Assembly: GCF_000003815.2 (NCBI RefSeq)
Contig: NC_049989.1
Location: 6,956,734 to 7,020,733, forward strand
Direction of reading: 5' to 3'
Origin: Branchiostoma floridae
Taxonomy: Eukaryota; Chordata; Leptocardii; Amphioxiformes; Branchiostomatidae
Length of the DNA: 64,000 bases
Numbering within the stretch: position 1 is the stretch's first letter; the number at the start of each line of letters is the position of its first letter. The notes under the pieces are model-generated. The model saw only the letters and a program-made list of their open reading frames with translations. It did not search any database and was not told the DNA's origin. Below, piece by piece: positions 32,368-46,660 of this stretch. The position numbers and the translations under genes are program-made.

Positions 32368-35300
32368 TGTATACGCATGTGTGTCTGTATAATACAAACG
32401 GTCAAGGTCGTGAGTACTTAAAACACGAGTAATAAATTAAGTCTAGACGAAGAGCAAGGTCACACCGGAGTAGTGCCTTCACCTTTAACGAAGTGCTTTT
32501 CTAGGTTGAGATAATCCCAGTTGATATAAAAACAAATACCATTGCACCCCTGGCAACTGGCTTCGAGTGTATGGCTAAGATATTGGAACGGCGTCGATTC
32601 AAGATGCCGTTGATGATAGCTTTACATAAAGTCGAATCCCATATGCGTTTGCTACAAGTTATATCCGATTCAAATCGGTAGCATGCTATGACTGCAATCT
32701 CCCAGCTGCTCGGTATGTATGATACTGAAGCCGATTGCTGTTCACCCTAAGATATTCATTTCATCGTGCAAATGGCTTCGTGTGATGTCCGTCATTGTAT
32801 ACAGGTGTCCCATTCACACCTTTCCAGAGGCGTCGGTTACAGACTGCCCCCGGACAGAATGGCAGATATGTGCAGAGATGAACCCTACTGGATGATGGGT
32901 TCCTTAGTCAGTTAAGCCTGAGGCATTGATGCGAAAGATCAAAGCCCTTTGAGACGAAACTTGTGGGATTACCTTAGAAGAAGCGCACGCTATTGGCAAT
33001 GTAAAACATGTCCTTCAGACCACCACAGGGATTCGTCACTGACAACGGTGGTTCAGAAGCCAGCGGGAGGATATCACGAATTTTCAGCAAGGATTAGGGG
33101 AAACAGATAGTGAGCTAACGGCGCGTGTCATCTGTTGGATCTGATAAGTCAAAACATGCATATAAAGTTCTACCTCACAAAACCAAAGACAAATCAGTTG
33201 TATCACCACCATTTTTCTTTTTACCTTTCTGACTTTACAGGGATAACAAGTCAAGAGGTCTGTTTTAGATGTTGCAATAAAAAACAAGAATTCGTAGAAC
33301 GCAGCAGACTTTCGTGAAATGATAAATTGAGTTTGAAAAATTAAAACGTAGTTTGTTTCGTATTTTGTTCAATTTTAACATTTTGATCTCTACCAGATAT
33401 TTATCTCTACCAAACTTGTTAACGTCATAGATATTATACTTGATAGCATCCATCATAAATGCAATGTGGTATATTTTCTCGGTAATGACGCAAATGAAGC
33501 CTTCATTTGTATAACATATACCTTTTGATAACCTTTTTGCCCCGGTTACACATAGCCGAACTTCGCTCCCGAACACTAGGCGACCCATGTCGGCAGTCGT
33601 TCGGGAGCAGTTTTATACCACGCCTATTCCAGTCTGGTGTCGAACATGCACCGATCAAACGCCGAGTATGCGCCGAACATCTCCTAACTATCTCCCCCTA
33701 ACCATGTCCTTACCTAGCCCTGATATCTAACCTACTCCCAAGTCCCAACCACCCCGGCCACAACTTAAGCCGCAGGTCCGAAAATTCAAGCTATTCTGAT
33801 AAATTCGTATATAACTTTGGATACCACTGTTTTGCTTTGTTTACAATGTCAGTTTGCCTTCGGGCATTATTTTGCAATAAAGTTATTATTGTTATCAATC
33901 CACGAGATTATCGAATGCTGTAAGAGTACGCTTCAAATCAGATGTTTCCTAAATAAATGTATTCCTATCAAACATTTGTCAAACAGTCGAAAATTGATGC
34001 GAGCGGATAACATCCATACAATCAAGTCAGTGTGGCCCAGTATGACACACTGCGACTAGAACGATATTACTAGAGACCCTAGTGAAACTGAATGCAATTT
34101 CTGATTGGATCACGGCAATGTCTCCATATCATGGACCTGTGCATGGTGACATCAGGAGGCCGAATATTGAACACGTTGATACAGTTTAGACGGCCCGTTG
34201 ATCTCTTATAAAGAGATTAATCAGGATTAAACGTGCAATATTCGTGGATAATCCACAAGCTGTAGGTGCTTTCGTTAACGCAAACGGCGGGGAGGTCTCA
34301 GGCTCCGTCTGCGCTTACCCATAAAAGCGACGAAAGCCAGGCATTAACCGCCAGTTCTGTACAGGTAATCCTATTTAGTTCTTTTATCTTAGGGCTGAGA
34401 AAGTTTTCTCCAAAGACACAGAGTGCCTACATAACCGCCTTTTAGTCCAGGCCTATAGGGTGTAGATATTTGATAGTCTTGTAGCTGATTATTGCCTGAA
34501 TGCATACCAACATTGATTTACGGGCGGCTGGGCCTATATAGCTGTACAGGGCGACTGACAAATATTTGCTGGAGGGTGTGCCGTTTCTTATCACATTGCC
34601 GTAGCTGTTTGAGCAGCGCCAGTTTTACCGACGGTGGTTACGTAAAGGTGGATAGAGCATAGCCTCTGAAGAGACAACATGATTTACACGGCCACGGGTA
34701 TTAGGCGTTGGAGTTGGCTCCGACTTCAAATTTGTTTCCCTTAAGTTGCCTGAAGTTTGAAGTCGGCGGAAGAGTGTAGCTTGGTTCACTTATCATTCAT
34801 GTATTCATGGTGTGTGGGCTGAATTATTCAATCAGTCATGCTCTTTACTCGTCCTCCGAGTGCAATTTAGTCTTAAGTGTATTCGTCCGACCTTGGCAGA
34901 AACATTTCTTCCTTCAAGTTTTCTTTTGTCCACCGAACGCAAGAAGGGTCGCCGACCTTGTGCTTTGGCGTACCTCTAATGTTTCCACTACTCTGTGGTT
35001 CACAACAGTTTGAAAGGTAGTTTCTTTGACTTCTTCTCTTGCCAAGTTGATAACCCCATTTCCATCTTCTCCTCTCCTCTCAACCTTCCCTTCTCTGTGG
35101 AGATGAGTGCTTCCTGACACGAAAGATAATACGGTGTGTGCTCCCGGTGATTACCCCTTGTGAGATTGCCTTCAGCCCACCTTTGCTGACGCATTTTGAA
35201 TTTTCTTTGTTAGCTCGAAAACGCGGGATTCAAGGCTACAGGCAATTTGCCAACTGAATCTTTTGCTTCTGGCTCTTTTTGCAGCAACTTAAGTCTGCAG

Positions 35301-35807
35301 TGAGCTCCACAAGTTAATGATTAGGAAAATAAAGGACAGAAGGATGTTTGTGATTTACCTCTTCTGCCAGTAACAGAAATAGCTTAAGCTTGATGAATCC
35401 GAATCCACGCTCAATCAATATCGATGTTTAAGTTGTTAATCCTTGTGTATGCGTCAACTCTTCAACAGCAGTAAGAATATGTATGCATATATGTATGTTG
35501 CTTATTCTTATAGATGAATGGTGAAATTATCTGCTTGTATAATCAAACCTGTTTAATATCCACACTTTTCAACGAAAGAGGAATACTTAGTAATCACTTG
35601 TTTTGCTTGGATTTGCGTCTTTTCAGCGCAAAGACAGAACCATAAGGCGTTACGTGCTGATAGCAAGAGTTGGTGCCAATGCAAGGTGCTAGATAGAGAA
35701 TTCCCATTCTGAGAGATGCATGAAGAAGTCCATCACTTCTCGCGTCCTTGACATTTAGGAAAAGGGCATTATAGGACAACATGCGCTATTTGGTGAAGTG
35801 GGTTCGT

Positions 35808-35920
35808 AATGGCTAGGCGTTTGGCACGTAACTTTCAGAGGTCCTGGGTTGAAATCCGTTTATATGCCACCGATCTTGTGCCCTTGGGGCTTGGTTCTCC
35901 TTTCAAACGCTACAATGTTT
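35808..35920 (+). mobile_element. tRNA-derived SINE copy
   Basis: An A-box-like tggctaggcgtttgg (from 35810), a B-box-like gggttgaaatcc (35846-35857), then cttgtgcccttgggg. Same architecture as the copy at 13250, but more diverged. Confidence 0.6.
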
Positions 35921-38900
35921 AGCACTTCAGAAATGTTCAGGTTGATAACATTCTTATGTCAGCTCTTTGGCTTTTACCGGTCATATTGTCGTCACTAAGA
36001 TAATAGAAGGAAGCTATATGCTTATCAGTAGGTAACGTCAATGTATACATGATAATTTTCTTGGCGTCCAGAATATTCGAATGGAGAAACGAAGGTCGAT
36101 GTCCTTACGTTTGGAGTGATTGTACGAAAGAAGATGAATTGTCATAGAAGAAAAAAACCTTGATGTTGATAGTTGCTTATTAAATACGTATCATATAATT
36201 GTGAAATATTGCTTTGCTTTTAAAGGATTGCAATTGTGGAATATACTTCATCTGTTTAACAGTGCCCATAGGGGGGGTTACTAAGGATGATATTCTTATA
36301 CCTCCCCCATCACAACATCCTTCATGATATATCATTTGACAGGAAATATGCCTTCAGGCTTTATCATAAACATCCATCATTTTAAATTTCATTTTCCTAT
36401 AATTGCCTTATATGTATACAGTAAATATTAGCCATACTGGTAGAATATAAATCACTCAATTCAAAATAAAGCAGCATTGTTGACGATATCTCGCTGGTTA
36501 CCACATGGGGCCTTGGTTGTTGTGTCTATATATACAGTTGCATTAGTCTTGACATGTTTCACAAATAGTATATCAATCTTCGTCAACATCCTAAAGGGCA
36601 AAGTTTCATTGTTTGTTTAGTTGTAACATCATTCATCCCTTCTAAAATCAAAGGCATCAATTCCTTCATTTTTCATCATTCCCTTCTACATTTACATATC
36701 GGTGCGGATTATCACAGTATTTCATCATATTACTCTAAGGCAAACAGGTTTACCCAACGTAAATCATGGTGAACCACGTGAGACACGAACACCATTTGAT
36801 CTTAGAAAACTGTTCTCCGGTGTTTTACTACACAACCATCAGATATGTAACTGTCAACGTTTCGGCTACTTTTGTACATCCCACCTGCAGTACAGGGGGC
36901 ACTGCAGTGGGAAGGTTGCAGTCCCGAGACTAAGCTTGTATCACCCACAACCTTATTCAAAGATGTGTTTTAGACATCCCCTTCTGTGTTCATGTCTTAA
37001 CGCAGTAAATCGTTCGGTATGACGTGATCGCACATTGTTTGTTTTTTTAATCTCGTAATAAGATTACTACAGTGCGTCAATCTATAAGTACTAGTAGAAT
37101 AGACCAGACATGAAGCTAGAATACGTCACGATTTCCCCTTCAATCCAAACATTTGGCTTGGATACTAACAGAATGTAACATCAATACCTTTCAGCAGCAG
37201 AAAATACTTCCTTTTATCGACAAAAATCTTTTCATTCTAACCATCAGAGATTTTCTACCTCTACCTTTGGTTTGATAAGAACCTGTCATTGAATCGAAAT
37301 GGAAGCAAGATTTGCTTTGGATACTAGTATTTAAAGCGTACACACACCTATGCTTCACTAAACAGGTGTGTCACTTGAGCTGATAGCACCAACATTCAAT
37401 TTTGAACTTGGATATTACATTTGAGATTATATCGCAAGTAAGAAGTTCGATCCAATAATGTTCCTCTTTTCGAATCATCTGTTGGGGAAATCGTTTTGAT
37501 GATAAATCATCGAGTTATTGAAGACAATCGATGATCCATCTGGAGAAAAGTCCCGCGGAGAGGAAATCTTATGGTTGGAGTTGAATGCTAAAGAGAAATT
37601 AAAAATCAATGTGTCGTGGCCCACATGCACTCCGATCAATATAATGTTCTTGAACTTGACCTTGTTAAGGTTGTTACAGAATGAAAGTGAGAAGTATATG
37701 TATGTTGTCCATACGTATGTTTCATGTTGTGAGCCTACCGACTGTAGGCGACATGTCAATACGTATAACGAAGTCTTTATGGGCCTCATACAATATCGGC
37801 AATACAAAGTACATGGCGTGAAGGTCTCGAATGACCGATGATTCTATTATGTCTTTTGGATACCTGACATTTACCGTATAATTTGTTGTCACCTCAAGTA
37901 AATTTTCTGGGGGGCATCAGCGCTCTCGTTAATTTTCGCCTGATTTTGAAAACAAGCTTAAGAAGGTGCTACATTGCGAGAGAAGTACATAAGAGGCCAT
38001 CAACATCAGAGCCACAGCAACCTTCTTTTACGGGACGTGGGCCTATTCCAACTTCAGACAAACTTTGATCTCTTGCTGACGTCACACCTGCATAAAAAAC
38101 ACGTGTCTACAGAATTTGAGCCAGACAGATGAAGACAACCGAGTGATTCGGTCGAAAGTTCCGGCAAGTCAATACTTTGAGTTGAAGAATTATTTATTAC
38201 TTTATTGCACAACAAAGTTGAAAAACACAAATGTGCAAGTTACAAAGTAAAACAAATATCATCTTATTCTAAAGAGTAAGGCAAACGTTACCTTATTCTA
38301 CAAACTAGTCAATTTTCAAGATATCACTGGCACAAGACGCAGGTGGCTAGATGTATCCAGTGTTATTGCCTCCTTACGTCAGGCTGGGCGGGCAGACAAC
38401 CTCCGCCGCCGGTTGACATGACGGATCATCCGATGATCATCTACAGAATCACGGCCAGTGCATTTGGAAGATAACCAATAAGAGGGCACGTTTAACGAGG
38501 TTCTGGCTGACCACAGTGTAACTCAGGTGAAGGGTTATCGGAATGGAGGGGAAACAGTGAAGGTCAGGAGGGATTACATGTCCAAGGAAATCTTTGGCAG
38601 GATTTCCGTTTCAGGGAATTGCTGATGTCTAGAACAGATATCGCTGATCTATGTCTCCTTCATACAAGTTTGTCTTTCTTACAACTCGAAATCTGTAAAA
38701 GTTTCAACAGACATTAAAACATAATATGACTTGCTAAATAGATAAATAAATATGATATAAGGTTAATTAAAATACCATTTGCTTTCGCAAATGATGGGTT
38801 TTCCTCAACAGATGAATGACTATAAAGCCACGAAGGGTTTTTCTTTCTCTGTGAAGAAGGAATATTGTTCGTCCGTAAAACCTGCTCCACTCATGAAACG

Positions 38901-41900
38901 TGATGACGGAAAATACAAATGTAGTCACGTTTGAGACAACATTTTTCCCGCTGTAGCACCGCCTCTTGCACTGAAAAGCAGCACCATTCAGCATTCATTG
39001 CCCAGAGGAAGTCAGTAGGACTACAGAGGCATTGGTATTGATAGGTCATTAGAATTGATTATGGAGATTTCTAAAGAACTTTTATACCCATTGCTGAGTT
39101 CCTTCATACTTTCCGGAGCCCACCAGTTAAGGAAAGAATAAGTATTCCGGCATGTCTGAATAGTTCATGTAATTGTAGATATAGTATGACATCGTTAGTC
39201 GCAACACAAGCTGACAGCCATGTTTGCTCATCATTTGGATGGAAATGTAATGCGTTGTGATCCAGTTGAGAGGAAGACTAATTCTCAGCAGTGCAAAAGA
39301 TAATTGCTGCCTGTGATTGAACAAATTTGGAATAGTGTTTGACAGCATGTCGCCTGCAGAAACTTAAGAGCTATTCTTACCAGTTTTTTTCTGAGAACTC
39401 TCTCTTGTCTGTCCAGTGGAATTACGGGATAGCTACGTCTTGAATCCATCGCATTTCTGAAGTTTAAACTTGTACAGATTGTTACGTTGCCTAATATCTC
39501 AGTCGTTTTAATTTTATGACTGGAGAGAATATGAAAAAAATGCACGTTGAAGCCGAAGTTTGGAATCAATAAAATCACAAAAATATTCAAAATTACTGAC
39601 CATGTTTGAAAATGTTTAATATCAACATGGCTTCCAATAACTAAATCGCTGGGAATTAATGGGAAAGGATATTGGTAGCGGGAAGAGGAAATTGGGAGAA
39701 TATTTAACAGGTTCACTGTTTGCTCATCTTACAATTTTCTCTCACGTGTAATTTCTCAATCTCCTTGGGCATAGACAATTTTCCTTCCATTAGACTTTCT
39801 TAATGGCACAATTAAAAATGCACTTCGGTACATTCGCTCATGAAATGATTACTATCACATAAGGGATCAGTGAAATAGCACCTAATCGTGTAACACATCA
39901 CCGAAAGTGTTTGACAAAGAAGGAGATTCAATGGTTTCAACATGTAGTGGGATGGAAGCGGTTTTCACACCGCTGGTAACTCTGTTGCTATCATGTTTAC
40001 CTGTATGGATCCGGATTGTTACAACCACTGCTGTTCAACCAATAGTTCTGATGTAGGCTTTGCCTCTCTGGTCTCCCGCTTGTACTCCGCATGGGACACT
40101 TGAAAGGTTTTTTTCCCTGCGGCTACGAATGTAATATTGGCAGAAAGATAACTTCTGTACCCATTACAAAGCAGTATGACAGGTATGATTTACTATCACA
40201 TCATAATGATGAAGTACCACCCAGAGGCAAGATAAACTCAAGGTAACTCAAACACCCTCTAAACTTTCTGGAGTTGGTATCGTAATCCGATAAATGCTAG
40301 GTTTATCTGGAAGGCTTCCAAAATAGTGACTTCGATTGCTTGAAGACTTGTCATTTCATCGGGCAATAAATTACATGGACTGCACGGGGGAGAAATATGT
40401 TTTTCATCAAAAGTTTAATGCCAAAAATTCATCAGATTTAAAGGTTCAGACAACCACGTTATGCACTAGGCGTTGATGCCACAACAATAGCCATGGAAAG
40501 TGGTTGCTTGGAGGTAAAGTGTCACCAAAAACATGTCATTCAAACACTTTGATGGATGGACTTGTACCGAAAGGACGGCCAGGATCTACCCAGAATCTTC
40601 TGCCTCTGGCTTCAACGATGGTGTAATACTGTGTATCAGATGTGCCCCGAGATAGGCTTCAAAACTGGTCAAAACTTTGTATCACAGGAGATGAATAATA
40701 GTCATCACATATCACGTGTCAGCCGATCTGATAACTAGTGAACTTTTTTCAGAGTCCCCATACGATCGGTACAGTAGCAACTGAAATCCGTAAATTCGAC
40801 TTGAGAGCAGCTATAAGCTGAGCCTGGGGTTTGTTTTGCAAACAAGCGGAAGCTAATTGTCTTCACCATCCATCACTAAAAGTCGGGAAGTTTCTGTTAA
40901 ATCCAGTTGGCTGAAAAGTTTTAGAAGTTTGCCTGACAGTGAAAGTAGTAACGCTTTGTGACAAGTATCCAGAAGTTTTCAACACATCGATTCCAGTTTG
41001 AACCGATAATTGGCAGCGTTCTTCTGAATTTTTCCTTTGATGTTCACAGCATCTGTATCTTAAACTGAATGACCAGATGCCGATTGGATTCGGTACACAT
41101 ATCCACTTCTAATAGCCCTTGGGCCACACAGTTGTTCAAGCAGTACAGCGGAGGTAAGTCCACTGATAACATGAGGTCAGATATTGGACACCAGCTTTAG
41201 GATACGTCCATAGATGTACATGTATCTACCATGAGCCGGGAGCGCCACAACATGTAATTGGATACTTTCCCATCAAAATGTATTTTCGATTCCAGACGAG
41301 TCCAGATTAGATTTATCATGAATCAGATTCTCGTTAGTCACAGGTTCGATTATACATGTATTAGAATTAGTGGGCCGGGATTGAACTGAGAAATTGGCGG
41401 CGAGGTAAAGCTTCGGGTTTGACGAATTTCGAAACAAATACTAACTGGATAGAATAATAGTGGGTTGGTCTGTGTTGCAAGTTATGCTCTATATATTGTT
41501 GTAAATGCATCGCGTACTGTCGCAAGAACAAAGACTGCATTCTATGCTTATTTACGAGCCCTTAATCTTGACATTGCCACGCGTTAGCCATGGAGTAGCA
41601 GAAAATCCCAATCTAGCATTGGGCAAGATATGCTCGTGTGTCCTAAGATTCAATTTTTCCTCAGAATATGGATTATTTTAATCATATGCATTTTTTTTAT
41701 GCACACTTCCAGCGACCGGCACAGATGTTGATATCGTATTTGTGCTACAAGGATGGAGAATCGAAGGACCCAACCAGCCACAAAATTGATCAATGTTTCC
41801 GACTCGTGCGTTCTGACAAGAAGACCCTTTGCCTGTTAGCCCCTTCCTCCGTGTAAGGTGTGGATACTATAACGTCGATACATATGTCACACATACTAGT

Positions 41901-42309
41901 ACATCACAGCCAATTGTATGTCTGGGTCACGGAGCGGCAGACTTGTTGCTCTCACCAGGGTGTTCGGTCCATTTGGTATCGATTGCCTCACGTCTGTGTT
42001 TTCCAGGTGGACACACACAGTTGGCACGTCTGACCTTCATGAACTTTGCAGAGTTTCTGTTCGGTACCTGCTTCCTCCCACACCAGCACCGCTGTCCCAC
42101 AGGCCAGTCCTTCAACATCATCCGGTAGGGGGCGGAGAGAAGGTCACCATCTCCGGGTCAGCCTGTCGAGGCAAAACATGATATGGAGATATGTAAAAAA
42201 AAGCACCTTGGCCTTCATGAAAAGCCCATAACTTTAATTGTCTCAATGAGGTATCCCTGTAAAAGGGTAGATGGCTCTGTTAACCTGAGTATGGAATACA
42301 GATGAGACT

Positions 42310-42570
42310 TGCCAGGGGGATCTCATAATTTCCACATGACGACAGACCAAACATCATCGGTCATCGATAGATCATTGGCATGACTCAGATATTACTGAAA
42401 TGTCATTGAGATAGTTAAAAGACGCTTGACAGCATCGGCAGATCTTGAAGACAATTGAATGTCATCGGCGGATCTTGGAGATCATTTACCTTCATTAGCT
42501 GATCTCGGCACCAGTGAGAGTGAGATCATTGAGATCTTGGAGCTCATTGAGCGCTCACTAAAAGATGGTC
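42310..42570 (+). repeat. Degenerate ATGATCT-type repeat block, copy 3
   Basis: The longest block: repeated gatcattg, tcattgagat, catcggcggatcttgga and tcatcggcagatcttga units. It ends in attgagcgctcactaaaaga, the counterpart of the inverted copy at 12200-12380. Confidence 0.6.
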
Positions 42571-45500
42571 GAGAGATCTGTCAAAGACAGTCCTTCATAG
42601 TCTTTCCTCTGTGGAATATCCTTTATAAATTCCACATAGAGAGAAGGAATATGATCTGTAGCAAAGGTTAGGTTTGGGCGATGACAGGGTCGACAGAGTT
42701 ACACGCTAGCCCAGTGCACCAAGACAATATATGGTAGCACCTGATGGAATAGAGTAGAGCATTGGTTTACATCTGTAGGGGAATGCAGTAAAGAGAAGTT
42801 CGCGAATGTTGCATGCAACTATCGATGACCACCAAGATCTGCTGTTCTCTATTTTTTAATAATTCATTGCACGCTATAATACAATCCAGACAAGGGCTGT
42901 TATGTTGCCTGGACGCTTAGGCAGTAGGATAAGTAGAAGGCAGTAGAGTCCTTGCAAATTTTCCCCGTGGGCGTTCCACTCCTAATGCTGATGGGGGCTG
43001 GGTTGATGTGCAATATATTGTATGGTACTTCTGTCTGACGAAAGTACATGGAACTTAACAAGAGGGCGGCACTAAAGTGCTTTGTCTTCTGAGTTTAAGC
43101 ATTGAACGCATGGAGTGGCGAATCTTAATGTCAGTGCCAGGCAACGTTCAAGTGATTGAGCAATCAACATAAATGCTATGCACAAAACTTTCTACTGTTT
43201 CTGTTTCCGTCACTTATATAATGTGAAAAATGCTATGGAAATTAGATGGTAGTGGGGTTCGGTAACCTTTGGCAGTCCATGTGGGAGTGTAGATGGAGAC
43301 GAGGGATAGACATATAGGGGCAACCTGTCATTGTCAAGCTTTGGTTGCTGCAAAACGTCAAATTGTCGCATGAGGCATCACTCACCAAGTACCATCCACC
43401 AAGCAGAGCGAGGACTTGTATATGTAGTACATGAACCACGCGTGCACGACTTACCCCCAATATGTATCAGGAAAGCTCCTTAAGAAAAGGATTCTTATTA
43501 TGTTTTTGCTATGCTACAGCTTTTCTGTGTCAGAAAATGGAAGAACATAGAAACATGACAAAAGTATCCGTTTTTACACTTGTGCATTGTGATATATATG
43601 AATGGCGTTACTACTCATGTGCCTGATTAAGAGGTGCCCTGAACATTTGCCGAGGTAATGTAATCTAATTGAACCCCGCTCATTTAGATGATTCATGTAA
43701 CAATCCATTAATCACGCGCATCCTGAAGCCAACAAATTACAGCTTGATTGAAAGCCTCCAGGAGACACTTTGCGTTACGTAAGGGAGCGCTGTCCTTTAT
43801 CATATATCATATATCAACATCCAGAAAAATCACATCTGATTGAAGTCCTAGGGCGGATTGTCCGTGCGCTATTAGTATTACATCAATGATATGTACAGAA
43901 GCGAGACGCAACGATCAGACTTCTCATAGGTGCAAGGAGAACTCTATGTTGACGGGTTCGCTTATTGCATTTCTTTATTGCTTACTTATTGCATTTCTAT
44001 ATTTTGATTCTAGCTCAAACATTTATTGTCAGAACAAATTAAGTAGTTCCTTTACAACCATAGGGTTTGGCTCTGATGATATCCAATGTTGTCATTTCGC
44101 CTCTAGTTGTAACTGTTCCCTTCCTGACTTTACAGACTATGAGGAAAATCCTACAATAAAAATCAGGGAACCCTCACACAGAACACGTTCATAGATTTTC
44201 CTTCCATACTGCCTTATAGAAGTAGTCAAAGCCCAACAAACTCAATTTAGCCTATTGCAAATTACTGTAGTACGATGTCTAGTCTCTGATATTTGTGTTT
44301 AATCTAAACTGTGATGTACATGCCAAGGGCATTCGCAAGAATAGTACCTGTTTGGAATAAACTTAATCCTAAGTGATTCATTGCGATGTTTTCTGATCTC
44401 TTATCTCCTGCATACCCCACTATCTCCTGCTCACTTTGACAATTGTATACCCCCAAAACTATACCACAGATTCACACCGTAGATAACACGTCTCTGGTTC
44501 TCCCACTGAATAAAGCTCTATACCATTCTAATAGACGATTAGAGTTATTGCATGTTTGTTGATGACGTCTTCCAGTTAGGGACTTGGGGCATACAAAACG
44601 CACAGAATGATATACTCTTAAAACCCTTACCTCCAGACAGCCTGGAGACAGCAGGGATTTAAGTATGTTATCCATTGTTATCTGTATCTCTAGTTTATAA
44701 GCCGTAGTTGTGTATTCAGATCCCGCTTCGATCATCGCTCACTTGGACGATTCCTGACGGTGTGTTTACACAGCAGTTTGTCTCCGACTAGAACAACATT
44801 GGAGTCATCACGACAGGCCTGTTGGGACCTTTCCGTCCAGTCTAAGTACCTCAAGATCTAAATAAAGCTTCCAAACAGGGACACGTCTGTCAAAATCAAC
44901 AAGGCAAATCCCATTAATGGAGACAGCATTCACCATAAAGTGACAAAATGTGATTTGTTATTTGCGCATCTTTCTCCCGGGACCAACTGTCTGCACATGT
45001 TTGACTTATCCCACCGTTCAGAGAGTTACATTCGCCAAAAAGGGTACGTTTTTGACGCTGTTTATTTGTGGGTTACTATGTAAGTTATCATCATCATCAT
45101 CATGTATGTTATGGTAAACATTTTAAGACATAAATCATGGAAATCAGGGCCACGTTGATTTTTACATACTGTATGAGGAAATGCTACAAACCCCGTTTTT
45201 CCTAAGACAAGACTTTCATACGTTGTGTTATTTAGGTAGAGAAGACGATCAACTGATGTGCCAATAGTTGTGCCAATAGAGACCTTGTTTGATTAATCAC
45301 TGAGAAACATTTGTAATACATCACTCAAAAAGTTTAACATCATTTGGCGAAGGTGTGAGATCATGGGACTCTAGTTCTATCCTCCAGCCACTCTCCGTGA
45401 TATGGCTCGCCATCTGCGGGGACGAGTTGATAATTCCAAACGTCTGCCTTGCTGATAGATATAGATAGGAATCTTCTCCGCATTCGTTCGTTTAAATGCC

Positions 45501-45721
45501 ACTGGTGACAACTAGGCTTTAATTTTATGAACGATTTGTCCTTTCTTCTACATTCGTTTCCAAGTCTAGCTCTCCCAAACATCTTGGAGTTTGGGGCTTC
45601 AATAAATCATTTAGAGAAGAAAAAAACCATTGGGAAGATTTATTTTCATTATCATCTGGCTTGTAATCGTTAAGGAACCCCACATAGCATACGTGCATTG
45701 CTCAATAAAGGAATTTCACCA

Positions 45722-45862
45722 GAGTGTGTGTGTATGTGTGTGCGTGATTGTTTTTGTGTGGGTGGGTGTTTGTTTTGTGTGTGTCGGTGTGTGTGTGTGT
45801 ATGTGCGTGTATGTACTTATGTATGTGAGTGTATGTGCGTGCGTGCGTGCATACATGCATGT
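45722..45862. repeat. Degenerate (GT)n tract
   Basis: About 140 bases of interrupted GT, TGTA and TGCG repeats. The Val/Cys-rich ORF here is an artefact. Confidence 0.93.
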
Positions 45863-46439
45863 GAATTGTAATTGAAAAACGAAAAGAAACAGATCATTAG
45901 TATCTTACTCACTTGCCATCGTAACGAAGGAAGAACAGGATATTAGAATACGGATATAATCATTCTTGCTTTCCTATCCATCATAGGCAGTGGAGTCGGT
46001 TAGAATAATCTAATTCCTGCACAGTCAACTCATCAATGTCCAATCAACTAGCTTATATGTAGTTCCTTTGTGCGTAGAAAATCATATTGATATTTGCTCA
46101 GACGTTCAAATTACCCCATGAGCGCTGCGTGTAGAGCAGAGGACCCGCTTTGAATCAGTTCCATCTTTCATTAGCCCAGCAGAGGGCTCTTACTAGTTGG
46201 GGCGCAGAAACTTATAATTGATTGATTACACTTTATCTTCTATACTTCAAACTCCAGCTGCAGAATTCGCAACTCTTCGGGATTGCTTCAATGGAAGGGA
46301 TGGGAGAAATTACATTCAAAACCTTGTCTTCTCTGTAGAGGGATATAATGCGAAGTTCCGAATTTTATTGCAAATTCGTGCTCGTGGGCTAATTCATATT
46401 AAAATTGCCCGTGCATCCGTAACAGATGCTTAGGGGTGG

Positions 46440-46660
46440 CGCCCATCTCCGTTTCTGTAGCCCTTGCGCCACATATTTGTGAAAGCCACTACGTATACAG
46501 CAAGGGACTGGTCCACTGGTATGAATGTGTGTTTACCGCAGAGAACAGAGAAAGCAGCATGTACCATTTTTAGTCTTTGGTATGACTCGGCCGGGGATTG
46601 AACTCAGGACCTGCCGAATTCAGGGCAAACACTCTACCCACTCGGCCATTGCATAGCTCA
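46440..46660 (-). mobile_element. tRNA-derived SINE copy of a second type
   Basis: On the minus strand the head reads tggccgagtggg (A box, 46637-46648), then gagttcaatccc (B box, 46594-46605) and a tRNA-unrelated body down to about 46440. The head matches tRNA promoter consensus well. It lacks the cccttgggaaaggcac block, so it belongs to a different family. A real tRNA is unlikely because the acceptor arms do not pair. Confidence 0.68.

Larger units (their letters stand above)
29170..42300. other. Gene desert with scattered small repeats
   Basis: About 13 kb with SINE copies (31485, 35808), a (CA)n run, short inverted repeats and tttattgc(g/a)caacaa motifs at about 31572 and 38201 that may be antisense LINE 3' ends. 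No ORF over 145 codons and no recognisable domain. Small exons of intron-rich genes cannot be excluded. Confidence 0.5.

Noticed and set aside
32223-32432. Poly-Cys/Val and poly-Thr/His ORFs
   Set aside because: Translations of the (CA)n microsatellite. The same applies to the ORFs over the TC, GA and GT tracts.
41927-42181. Overlapping ORFs on both strands in a GC-richer patch, one with CVCPPGK
   Set aside because: A TNFR/EGF-like exon was considered because of the Cys-Pro-Pro-Gly string, but the cysteine spacing does not continue and no splice sites frame it convincingly.
46590-46650. Functional tRNA gene on the minus strand
   Set aside because: A and B boxes are good, but acceptor-stem pairing is absent and the sequence continues into a SINE-like body.
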